NCBI GenBank assembly: GCA_002342985.1
Contig: DDRC01000233.1
Location: 1-11,389 of the forward strand
Origin: Flavobacteriales bacterium UBA2426
GTDB taxonomy: Bacteria > Bacteroidota > Bacteroidia > Flavobacteriales_F > PHOS-HE28
Reading direction: 5' to 3'
DNA length: 11,389 nucleotides
Positions 1-5,588 of this stretch are shown piece after piece. The notes under the pieces were generated by a model. The model searched no databases. It saw only the letters and a list, made by a program, of their open reading frames with translations, and had not been told where the DNA came from. The position numbers and the translations under genes were made by a program. Numbering within the stretch: the first letter of the stretch is position 1; each line of letters starts with the position of its first letter.

Positions 1-678
1 GTGTACGTGCCGGCCGACGACTACATCCCCCGCGCCATTGCCGCCTGCAAGGCCCGCAACGTACTCTTCATCGCGGACGAGATCCAGACCGGCATTGCGC
101 GCACCGGCCGCCTGCTCGCTTCCTGCCACAACAACGGCTGCAGCTGCACCAAGGGCCTCTGCGAAGCGCGCGAAGGAGTGCAGCGCCCCGATGTGGTTAT
201 CCTCGCCAAGGCCCTGAGCGGGGGCATGTACCCCGTGAGCGCCGTGCTGGCCAGCGATGCGGTGATGAACGTCTTCACCCCCGGCACTCACGGCAGCACC
301 TACGGCGGCAACCCCATGGGCGCGCGGCTCGCCATCGAGGCGCTGGGCATCGTGCAGGACGAGGACCTCTGCGGCAACGCCGAGCGGCTCGGTCAGCTCT
401 TCCGCGCCGAGATGCAGAAGCTGGTGGAGGAGTACGCCTTCATCAAGCTGGTGCGCGGTCGTGGCCTGCTCAATGCGCTGGTGATCGAAGCCCGCACGGC
501 ACCTGATGGCTCCCCCAAAACTGCCTGGGAACTCTGCCTGCTGCTGCGCGACAATGGTCTCCTGGCCAAGCCCACCCACGGGGACATTATCCGCTTCGCA
601 CCACCGCTGGTGATCACCGAGGAGCAGCTGATGGAGTGCGTGAACATCATCCGCACCAGCGTGCGGCAGTTCGCATAG
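1..678 (+). CDS. rocD: Ornithine aminotransferase, 5' end missing (window edge)
   Basis: C-terminal part of a class III PLP-dependent aminotransferase that moves the delta-amino group of ornithine to 2-oxoglutarate, giving glutamate semialdehyde in arginine/ornithine catabolism (cytosolic). The visible part begins inside the large domain; the GTG at base 1 is an internal Val codon, not a start. Landmarks, counted from base 1: DEIQTG at 26-31 (Asp26 would contact the PLP pyridine nitrogen), Lys70 in LAKALSGG (Schiff-base lysine), and HGSTYGGNP around 97-105 (PLP phosphate contact from the partner subunit). The block SAVLA after the lysine and the ending [17 protein letters not shown] fit ornithine aminotransferase better than acetylornithine or GABA transaminases. 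Between the PLP-Asp and PLP-Lys blocks lies a Cys-rich insert (Cys42, 47, 49, 54). The last third uses more A/T-ending codons than the rest, and its final ~120 bp recurs at 1284-1411, so the 3' end may have been replaced. Function call firm; subfamily fairly sure. Confidence 0.9.
   Translation: MYVPADDYIPRAIAACKARNVLFIADEIQTGIARTGRLLASCHNNGCSCTKGLCEAREGVQRPDVVILAKALSGGMYPVSAVLASDAVMNVFTPGTHGSTYGGNPMGARLAIEALGIVQDEDLCGNAERLGQLFRAEMQKLVEEYAFIKLVRGRGLLNALVIEARTAPDGSPKTAWELCLLLRDNGLLAKPTHGDIIRFAPPLVITEEQLMECVNIIRTSVRQFA
556..678 (+). repeat. Upstream copy of the duplicated rocD 3' end
   Basis: These bases are the intact, in-frame end of rocD and form a direct repeat with 1290-1411. From 562 to the stop codon (117 bp) the two copies differ at seven positions plus one deleted base in the downstream copy, about 93% identity by hand alignment. 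Six of the seven substitutions are synonymous. This copy has the more A/T-rich third positions (GGG, ATT, GCA, CCA, GCA against GGC, ATC, GCC, CCG, GCG). Confidence 0.88.
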
Positions 679-783
679 GGCCTGAACGGTTGGTTCCGGT
701 TGCGCTGGTATTCCAAACGCTGGAGTTAACTGGTCCCGCGTAGTGGTGCTTCCTTGAAACGACCTGCTGTACGAGGCACTAAC
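679..783. other. Gap between rocD and the DUF488 gene
   Basis: About 105 bp between two convergent genes. I see no open frame with coding character and no stem followed by a T-run, so no intrinsic terminator is visible for either gene. A GTTAACT string lies at about 725 but has no partner that would make it an integron attC site. Base composition is intermediate between rocD and the low-GC gene that follows. It is probably part of the inserted segment, because it lies between the two rocD 3'-end copies. Confidence 0.5.
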
Positions 784-1137
784 CTATTTTAACATGCTGT
801 TTATATACTCTTTCAATGCTGTGGCATTATTGTACTCTTGTTCTTTTGACGAGTACAAAAGACTGACATGATCACGTTTAACATGAGATAGCAACTCACT
901 GACCACATCTCCATTCAGATCAAGTTCAGAGAAATATCGTCTTTTGAACTCAGGCCATTTTCCATGATCGTGGTTGAACCATTTTCGAAGCTCATTTGAA
1001 GGCGCAATAGACTTTAACCACAGATCTATCTCTGCATCTTCTTTGGATAGCCCTCTCGGCCAAAGTCGGTCCACAAGTATGCGGAATCCATCATTAGATC
1101 CAGCCTGTTCATATACCCTTTTTGTTTTGATGTTCAT
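784..1137 (-). CDS. DUF488 family protein (YeaO-like)
   Basis: A 117-residue soluble protein of the DUF488 family, whose biochemical role is not established. Family hallmarks are present: RVYE near the start, the block GFRILVDRLWPRGLSKEDA at about 17-35, WLKSIAPSNELRKWFNHD around 40-57, WPEFKRRYFSEL around 61-72, and a C-terminal VSLLYSSKEQEYNNATALKEYI segment. The length fits the short YeaO-type branch and nothing appears truncated. The start is the ATG at 1135-1137; no Shine-Dalgarno is obvious, which is common in Bacteroidota. GC content counted over 781-1080 is about 40%, against the mid-60s for neighbouring genes, and codon use is A/T-rich. With the flanking duplicated rocD ends this marks a horizontally acquired gene. 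It faces rocD tail to tail. There is no signal peptide or membrane segment. Family assignment is firm; function is unknown. Confidence 0.87.
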   Translation of the reverse strand: MNIKTKRVYEQAGSNDGFRILVDRLWPRGLSKEDAEIDLWLKSIAPSNELRKWFNHDHGKWPEFKRRYFSELDLNGDVVSELLSHVKRDHVSLLYSSKEQEYNNATALKEYINSMLK

Positions 1138-1283
1138 AATTCGGGTCGAAGTGGATAACGTTGGTTATCCGACGATCTTCGCATATCCGTCCGATCCTGG
1201 CGCGATCTACGCAACGCGCTGTAGCACACGTGCGCTGCGGTCCTGAGCCGATCGTCCGGGCGAAGTGATGCATCGAAGATACC
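1138..1283. other. Upstream region of the DUF488 gene, end of inserted segment
   Basis: About 146 bp between the DUF488 start and the displaced rocD 3' end. It must hold the DUF488 promoter, but no convincing -7/-33 pair was found. The only clear structure is the inverted repeat at 1153-1170. GC rises towards 1283. The right-hand junction of the insertion lies near 1284, where similarity to rocD begins. Confidence 0.45.
1153..1170. repeat. 7-bp perfect inverted repeat just upstream of DUF488
   Basis: GGATAAC and GTTATCC separated by GTTG. The near edge lies 15 bp upstream of the DUF488 start codon, so it could be an operator for that gene or a hairpin in its leader. It could also be a chance palindrome. 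Arms do not match the integron attC core consensus. Confidence 0.5.
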
Positions 1284-1411
1284 GATCAGGACCTGCTGGC
1301 CAAGCCCACCCACGGCGACATCATCCGCTTCGCCCCGCCGCTGGTGATCACCGAGGAGCAGCTGATGGAGTGCGTGACATTATCCGCACCAGCCTGCGGC
1401 AGTTCGCGTAG
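1284..1411 (+). pseudogene. Displaced 3' end of rocD (remnant, frameshifted)
   Basis: In one frame this reads [29 protein letters not shown], matching the C-terminus of the ornithine aminotransferase at 1-678. One base is then missing (GTGACATT here against GTGAACATC upstream), which breaks the frame before the last ten codons. The final bases still end in the same TTCGCxTAG. Clear similarity starts at about 1290, with a weaker fit back to 1284. There is no start codon or 5' portion, so it cannot encode a working enzyme. Its third positions are G/C-rich like the host genes, which suggests this is the original rocD end, left behind when the DUF488 segment arrived with its own rocD end. It stops only 4 bp from the convergent serine hydrolase gene, a spacing that may be the ancestral gene boundary. 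Confidence 0.87.
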
Positions 1412-1415
1412 CCGG

Positions 1416-2717
1416 CTACTCCTTCACGAACCGAACGGTGGCCGCTCCGCTTTCACCCCTGAACGCCACCGTGTAGCAGCCACTGGCCAGACCGGACACA
1501 TCTAGTCCAATGCGCTCGGAGGAGGTCTTTTGGCTAAGCACGATGCGGCCGGACCCATCGCGCACGGTGATCTCGCCACTCCCTTGGCCCACACGGACCT
1601 CAACACGGTCGCGCGGCGGATTGGGGAACAGTTCCATCCTTGGGGTGGTGTTCTCCTGAATACTGGTGGTGGAGCACATCACCGCGTTCAGGTACTGCCA
1701 GATCTGGTCGTTGTATGCATTGGGCACGAAGACGCCCTGCGTGGGCAGGTCGCCCAGGCGCACCACGACCAGTCCCTCGGCCGGAGAGACATTGCAGATC
1801 TGGCCGTTCTTGCCCATAGCGCTGTACATATCGGAGGGGGCGGCTGGGCAGAGCATGCCGGGCAGGCTCAGCTGGATGCCCGGCAGCATGTAGGTGCTCT
1901 GGCCGTTGAGCCACCAGAGGTAGCCGTAGGCGGGGTTCAGCGCCTGCGAAGGGGTCACCATCGCCTGGAAGTAGTCGCTATCGGTCATGATGGGCTCGCC
2001 GTTCCATTGCCCCTGTGCCAGCGCCAGCAGGCCGAACCGCGCCATCGCCCGGGCCTTGCTGAGGAAGACATTGTTGCTGCCGATCTGAACGAAGGCGCCC
2101 TGCAAGCCGGTGGTGACCGTGAGCTTGCTGAAGAGGTAGCTGTTGAGCGACTGTCCGGTGGCATCCTCGATGACGCCGTCGAGCAGGGTGTACGGGGCAT
2201 TGTGGTAGGACCAGCGGGTTCCGGGCTCGGCCAGGAATTGGAGGCACGCCGGGGCCGTGCAGTCAAGGTCTCCCGAATCATCAAGCCCGCTCGTCATGGT
2301 CAGCTGGTTGCGGATAGTGATGGCCGCCTCCTGCTCGGGCGTGCAACTGGTCCAGCCCACGCCGAGGTAGGCGCTGCTCGGGTCGTCGATGTCGAGGAAT
2401 CCTTCCTCCTGCGCCTTGCCGACGAGGAAGGCGGTGAGGCTCTTGCCGGCGCTTGCCCAGTACCAGAGGCTGTCGGCCGTAAAGGTGCCGAAGTAGTGCT
2501 CGATGACGATGCGTCCGTCCTTGAGCACCAGGAAGGCCTTGGTGTTGGTGCTCTCGAGGAAATCGAGCAGCGGCGGAACCTGATCGGTGCACCAGTTGAG
2601 CGCAGCCGGGTCCTGCGTCTCCCATGCGCTTCCGAAGGTGGGCGGGAAGTACAGCGATTGCCCGCAGGCGGTGCCGAAGCTCAGCAGGGCGGGCAGCAGG
2701 AAGGAACGGTGCACCAT
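1416..2717 (-). CDS. Secreted serine hydrolase (beta-lactamase/esterase fold) with T9SS tail
   Basis: A 433-residue serine hydrolase of the class C beta-lactamase-related family, which includes penicillin-binding-like esterases and peptidases; substrate unknown. The signal peptide is at 1-20 ([20 protein letters not shown]). Catalytic motifs: SxxK as Ser89-Ala-Gly-Lys92 after WYWA, YxN as Tyr171-His-Asn173, and a plausible third motif Lys303-Asn-Gly305 in MGKNGQ, where family members usually have HxG or KTG. Residues ~361-433 ([16 protein letters not shown] ... FVKE) form a type A T9SS C-terminal sorting domain, so the product should cross the outer membrane and be released or surface-attached. 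The frame stays open up to 2936, but that extension overlaps the upstream gene and lacks a signal peptide, so the ATG at 2715-2717 is preferred. It lies 20 bp after the GT87 gene. Nine or so cysteines suggest disulphides. Not a proven antibiotic resistance enzyme. Confidence 0.88.
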   Translation of the reverse strand: MVHRSFLLPALLSFGTACGQSLYFPPTFGSAWETQDPAALNWCTDQVPPLLDFLESTNTKAFLVLKDGRIVIEHYFGTFTADSLWYWASAGKSLTAFLVGKAQEEGFLDIDDPSSAYLGVGWTSCTPEQEAAITIRNQLTMTSGLDDSGDLDCTAPACLQFLAEPGTRWSYHNAPYTLLDGVIEDATGQSLNSYLFSKLTVTTGLQGAFVQIGSNNVFLSKARAMARFGLLALAQGQWNGEPIMTDSDYFQAMVTPSQALNPAYGYLWWLNGQSTYMLPGIQLSLPGMLCPAAPSDMYSAMGKNGQICNVSPAEGLVVVRLGDLPTQGVFVPNAYNDQIWQYLNAVMCSTTSIQENTTPRMELFPNPPRDRVEVRVGQGSGEITVRDGSGRIVLSQKTSSERIGLDVSGLASGCYTVAFRGESGAATVRFVKE

Positions 2718-2737
2718 GGCCGCAATATGCTTGATTC

Positions 2738-3988
2738 CTAGGACCCCGGGCGCAGCCCATGGTTCGATCGCGGCGAAGGATTCGCCGCATGCAGGCCGGC
2801 GGCAAGGAACAGGAGAGCGCCGTTGGCTGCACCGAGGATGCCGTAATGGACCATGACGTCGGCCATCGGTCCCAGCGCATCTCCCCAATTGCCGCCATGC
2901 CCAAGGAGCACGAGCAGGCCGGCGGCCCTGAGCCATCGCGGCCGTTCGCTGCTCCGCAGCCCTTGGATGAGGTAGGCGACCAGCGGCATAGCGAAGAGGA
3001 AGTGCTCGGTATCGGTGAGCGTGATGCTCGGAACGAGCGCGATGAGCAGGAGCGCCTCGAAGGCCATATTCCGTGAGCGTTCGCCTCCAGGGGCCTCCAA
3101 GCGCAGGTGGCGCAGCATCAACAGTCCGAACGCCAAGGCGATGGCCGCAAGGATGGCGGGTGCCTCCCAGGCCAAGGGTGCTCCCCAGATGCGCTGAAGC
3201 ACTGCCCGGTGGAGGAATGAATAGATGGTGTTCACGTTCTCATGCTCGGTTCCGCCCGTGTGGATGAGCGAGGCGTTGTGGCGGGCCATCTCGGCCAGCC
3301 ACTCGCCGTGCAGCTGCAGCGATGCGGAAGGGCCGAGGAGCGCAGTCGGCAATGCGACCGCCGCCACGAGCAGGGTCAGGGCCATGGCCAGCGCCGACCA
3401 GCGGCGACGCAACAGCAGCCAGGGAAGCAGCACCATGAAGTGGGGCTTCAAGGCCACCGCCAGGCCGAGCAGTGCCCCCGCTGAGCGGTGGCGGCCGCTG
3501 AGCAGCCGTTCGAGCCCGGCCATCAGCAGCCACAGCAGCATGGCGTTGACGTTGCCCAGGTGCAGCTCGCGATGCAGGTGGGCGCCGGCTGCAAGGGCCG
3601 TGAGGAATAGGGGAGCATAGGCGGCAGGTCGGCCAGGGAAGAGGTTCTGGCGCAGCAGCCGGTCGATCGCGAGCGCGGAACCGATGAAGGCGGCAATGAC
3701 CAGCGCAAAGTGCAACGAGGCGGCCGCCTTATAGGGCAGTAGCGACACCGGCACGAAGAGCAAGGCCGCTGCCGGCGCATACTTGAAGAAACCGGTGCCC
3801 AGGCCATGCGCCACGCCATAGAGCGGTTCGCCGTTCAGCAGCGCTTGCGCCGCGCCGTAGTACACCCGGAAGTCATTGAGCCAGAACCGGCCATTGATCC
3901 GCTCCAGGCCGTAGAGCAGTGCACCCAGCACGGCCAGGACCAGGACGAATCGCCCGGGGAACGGGATCCGCGCGAGGACACCGCGCAT
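2738..3988 (-). CDS. GT87/DUF2029 integral membrane glycosyltransferase
   Basis: A 416-residue polytopic membrane protein with many hydrophobic stretches (roughly 13-30, 70-110, 122-136, 146-160, 172-220, 277-293, 309-343, 353-366, 381-400). It matches the GT-C-type glycosyltransferase family 87 (DUF2029), whose members use polyprenyl-phosphate sugars to glycosylate lipids or glycans on the outer face of the cytoplasmic membrane. Landmarks are Asp39 in NDFRVYY, in the first extracytoplasmic loop where GT-C enzymes place the catalytic acid; FKYAPAAALLFVP at 68-80; HLGNVNAMLLW at 143-153; and ALKPHFMVLLPW at 179-190. The start ATG at 3986-3988 is 4 bp after the stop of the lipoprotein gene, with a purine-rich AGGCGG right before it, which suggests translational coupling. 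The acceptor cannot be read from sequence. Confidence 0.82.
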   Translation of the reverse strand: MRGVLARIPFPGRFVLVLAVLGALLYGLERINGRFWLNDFRVYYGAAQALLNGEPLYGVAHGLGTGFFKYAPAAALLFVPVSLLPYKAAASLHFALVIAAFIGSALAIDRLLRQNLFPGRPAAYAPLFLTALAAGAHLHRELHLGNVNAMLLWLLMAGLERLLSGRHRSAGALLGLAVALKPHFMVLLPWLLLRRRWSALAMALTLLVAAVALPTALLGPSASLQLHGEWLAEMARHNASLIHTGGTEHENVNTIYSFLHRAVLQRIWGAPLAWEAPAILAAIALAFGLLMLRHLRLEAPGGERSRNMAFEALLLIALVPSITLTDTEHFLFAMPLVAYLIQGLRSSERPRWLRAAGLLVLLGHGGNWGDALGPMADVMVHYGILGAANGALLFLAAGLHAANPSPRSNHGLRPGS

Positions 3989-3992
3989 CCGC

Positions 3993-4382
3993 CTATTGAG
4001 GCTTGCTGCGATCCACCTCCTTCACCAAGCGGCCATGCTCGTAATGGAGTTCCCGGTAGATCTGCCCATCCGGGCTGTAGTCATAGTGGATCCCGTGCTC
4101 CACGCCATTGGCCCATTGCTCCACGTACTTCCGGGTGCCGTTCTCGTAGTAGTAGGTCCATTCGCCATGCTCCACGCCATTCTGGAATTGGCCCACGTAT
4201 TCCAGCTTGCCGTTCGGATAATAGACCTTCTCCATCACCTTCACCGCTTCCTCGCCCTTCCCTTTCATGTAGATGACCACCTCCGGCTTGCCGTTGGGGT
4301 GGCTGGCGGCGACGTATCTGTGGGTGCTGCAGGAGGCCAGCAGCAGCGCCGCGAGCAGGGGGAGGGGCAGGGAGCGCGCCAT
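3993..4382 (-). CDS. Lipoprotein with MORN-like (YwqK-type) repeats
   Basis: A 129-residue predicted lipoprotein. Residues 1-17 are a signal peptide ending in a lipobox LLAS-Cys18. The mature part carries imperfect ~22-residue repeats of the MORN_2 / YwqK type: YYPNGKLEYVGQFQNGVEHG at 54-73, then NGTRKYVEQWANGVEHG at 81-97, then SPDGQIYRELHYEHGRL at 103-119, plus a diverged HPNGKPEVVIY at 28-38. Such repeats form beta-hairpins. Annotation pipelines often call relatives 'toxin-antitoxin YwqK antitoxin', but no toxin partner is seen here and I do not support that reading. The function is unknown; it probably sits in the inner or outer membrane facing the periplasm. It is 45 bp from the metalloprotease gene and 4 bp from GT87. 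Confidence 0.85.
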   Translation of the reverse strand: MARSLPLPLLAALLLASCSTHRYVAASHPNGKPEVVIYMKGKGEEAVKVMEKVYYPNGKLEYVGQFQNGVEHGEWTYYYENGTRKYVEQWANGVEHGIHYDYSPDGQIYRELHYEHGRLVKEVDRSKPQ

Positions 4383-4427
4383 GGCTGGCGAAAATAGGGG
4401 AAACGGCTTCGGTGCGCGAGGGCGGCC

Positions 4428-5549
4428 TCAGGGCAGGGCCACGCGCTGGACGCCATGATTACCACCCCGGAGGAGATAGGCGCCGGGCGCCAGGTGCACG
4501 GTGGGCATCGCCTCGGGTGCCGATGCGGCGGCCACGGTTCGCCCGCCGGCATCCATGAGGTGCAGGGGTGTTCCCGGCGGCAGGCCTTCGACGGCAATCG
4601 CCGCTTGGCCCAACCGCACGCTCCAAGGCATTGAAGGTGTGCGTTCGGTCATGCCCACTTCCGGGGTGACCACCCAGCCGATGTCGCGCATCACGCCGAT
4701 GGCGATGGGCCCTGGCCAGTGATTGGCCTGGCCCGCACTGCTGAAGGGCGTCATGAGCTCATTGGGGTTGCCGACCGGGAAAGTGGCCTCGTTGAGGTGG
4801 ACGCAGCTGCTGCCCAAGGCGAAGGCCGCCGGTGCATAGATGCGCGCCGATTGCCCGGCATTGGCGGCGGCAGCGAAGGTGCCGTTGAAATAGACCTGGT
4901 TGCTGGTGAAGGCCGATCCCAGCGCTGTGCCGGGGTTCTCCAGCAGGTGCAGCTCCCCCTGTGCCGTGCTCGTGAGGTGGCGATCGAAGATGCCCGGCAG
5001 GCCCTCCTGCTCGGGCCAGGGGAAGGTGGTGATCAAAGGCCCGAAGTCACTGATCTGCACCTGGCCGAAGGAGCCTTCGGCGCCTACTTTCTTGGCCAAT
5101 CCCACGAACCCCAGCCCGTGCCCGAGCTCGTGCAGGGCGATGCTCACAAGGTCATACTGCCCGGGCGGTGTGTTGCCGTCCACGCCGTAGTACCAGGCGG
5201 TGCTGCTGTTCAGGTACACGTTGATGTCGTCCTCGCCAGGATTCAGCTCGGTGCCCGTGATGCTGTTGGCCAGGGCGGTGGCGTACCAGGTGGATGGCAC
5301 GGGCACGCCGGGAAAGTCCTTGCGCCCGTTGGGGAAGGTCACACCGAGTGCGGCACTGCCGAGCGGGAACCAGCTCACGGCAACCTTGATGGGAACATCG
5401 CTCTCCAGGATCCCGCCCCAGATCGCCGCTGCGTGCGCGATGGCAGCCTGCGCCTCGGGAGGGGTGCCGAAGTGGGTGATGCTGAAGGTGGCAGCCGAGG
5501 TGGCATGGGTCACCCCCAGGGCGACCGTGCAGGCAAGCAGCGAACGCAT
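4428..5549 (-). CDS. Secreted zinc metalloprotease (HELGHGLGF type)
   Basis: A 373-residue exported peptidase. The signal peptide spans about 1-20 (ends THATSAA). The zinc motif is His140-Glu-Leu-Gly-His144 in ALHELGHGLGFVG: His140 and His144 bind zinc and Glu141 is the general base. A metzincin third His would fall at residue 150, but that residue is Gly; FDRHL at 188-192 is a candidate source of the third ligand. Downstream blocks SSCVHLNE (247-254), NELMTPF (263-269) and GVMRDIGW (285-292) match a family of bacterial secreted metalloproteases whose catalytic domain ends in an S-x-HL, NELM, DIGW pattern. Residues ~305-373 resemble a degenerate secretion tail (LHLMDAGGRTV, LAPGAYLLRGG) but lack a clear FPNP start. 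The chosen start, ATG at 5547-5549, gives the signal peptide; an ATG 17 bp upstream is out of frame. It lies 39 bp after the M1 gene. Specific substrate unknown. Confidence 0.85.
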   Translation of the reverse strand: MRSLLACTVALGVTHATSAATFSITHFGTPPEAQAAIAHAAAIWGGILESDVPIKVAVSWFPLGSAALGVTFPNGRKDFPGVPVPSTWYATALANSITGTELNPGEDDINVYLNSSTAWYYGVDGNTPPGQYDLVSIALHELGHGLGFVGLAKKVGAEGSFGQVQISDFGPLITTFPWPEQEGLPGIFDRHLTSTAQGELHLLENPGTALGSAFTSNQVYFNGTFAAAANAGQSARIYAPAAFALGSSCVHLNEATFPVGNPNELMTPFSSAGQANHWPGPIAIGVMRDIGWVVTPEVGMTERTPSMPWSVRLGQAAIAVEGLPPGTPLHLMDAGGRTVAAASAPEAMPTVHLAPGAYLLRGGNHGVQRVALP

Positions 5550-5588
5550 GCTACGAACCTACGCATCGGCAGCGTCCTCCTGTCCGAA

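Noticed and set aside
679..1283. Integron cassette with an attC site
   Set aside because: Size and single gene fit a cassette, but no pair of attC core sites (RYYYAAC / GTTRRRY) was found; GTTAACT, GTTAGTG and GTTATCC all fail the core pattern. The duplicated rocD ends explain the boundaries better.
1530..2741. A 403-codon plus-strand open frame opposite the serine hydrolase gene
   Set aside because: Same artefact of high-GC codon use; no motif or signal peptide, and it covers a gene with catalytic motifs and a T9SS tail.
2718..2936. N-terminal extension of the serine hydrolase to an upstream ATG
   Set aside because: It would overlap the GT87 gene by about 200 bp and bury the signal peptide at residue 74. 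The extension is Arg/Pro-rich shadow sequence.
3993..4382. YwqK-type antitoxin of a toxin-antitoxin pair
   Set aside because: The name comes from automatic annotation of MORN-like repeats. This product has a lipoprotein signal, and no toxin-like gene is adjacent.
4389..4396. TATTTTCG as a -7 box in front of the lipoprotein gene
   Set aside because: One mismatch to TAnnTTTG, but only 6 bp from the ATG and with no -33 partner at the right distance.
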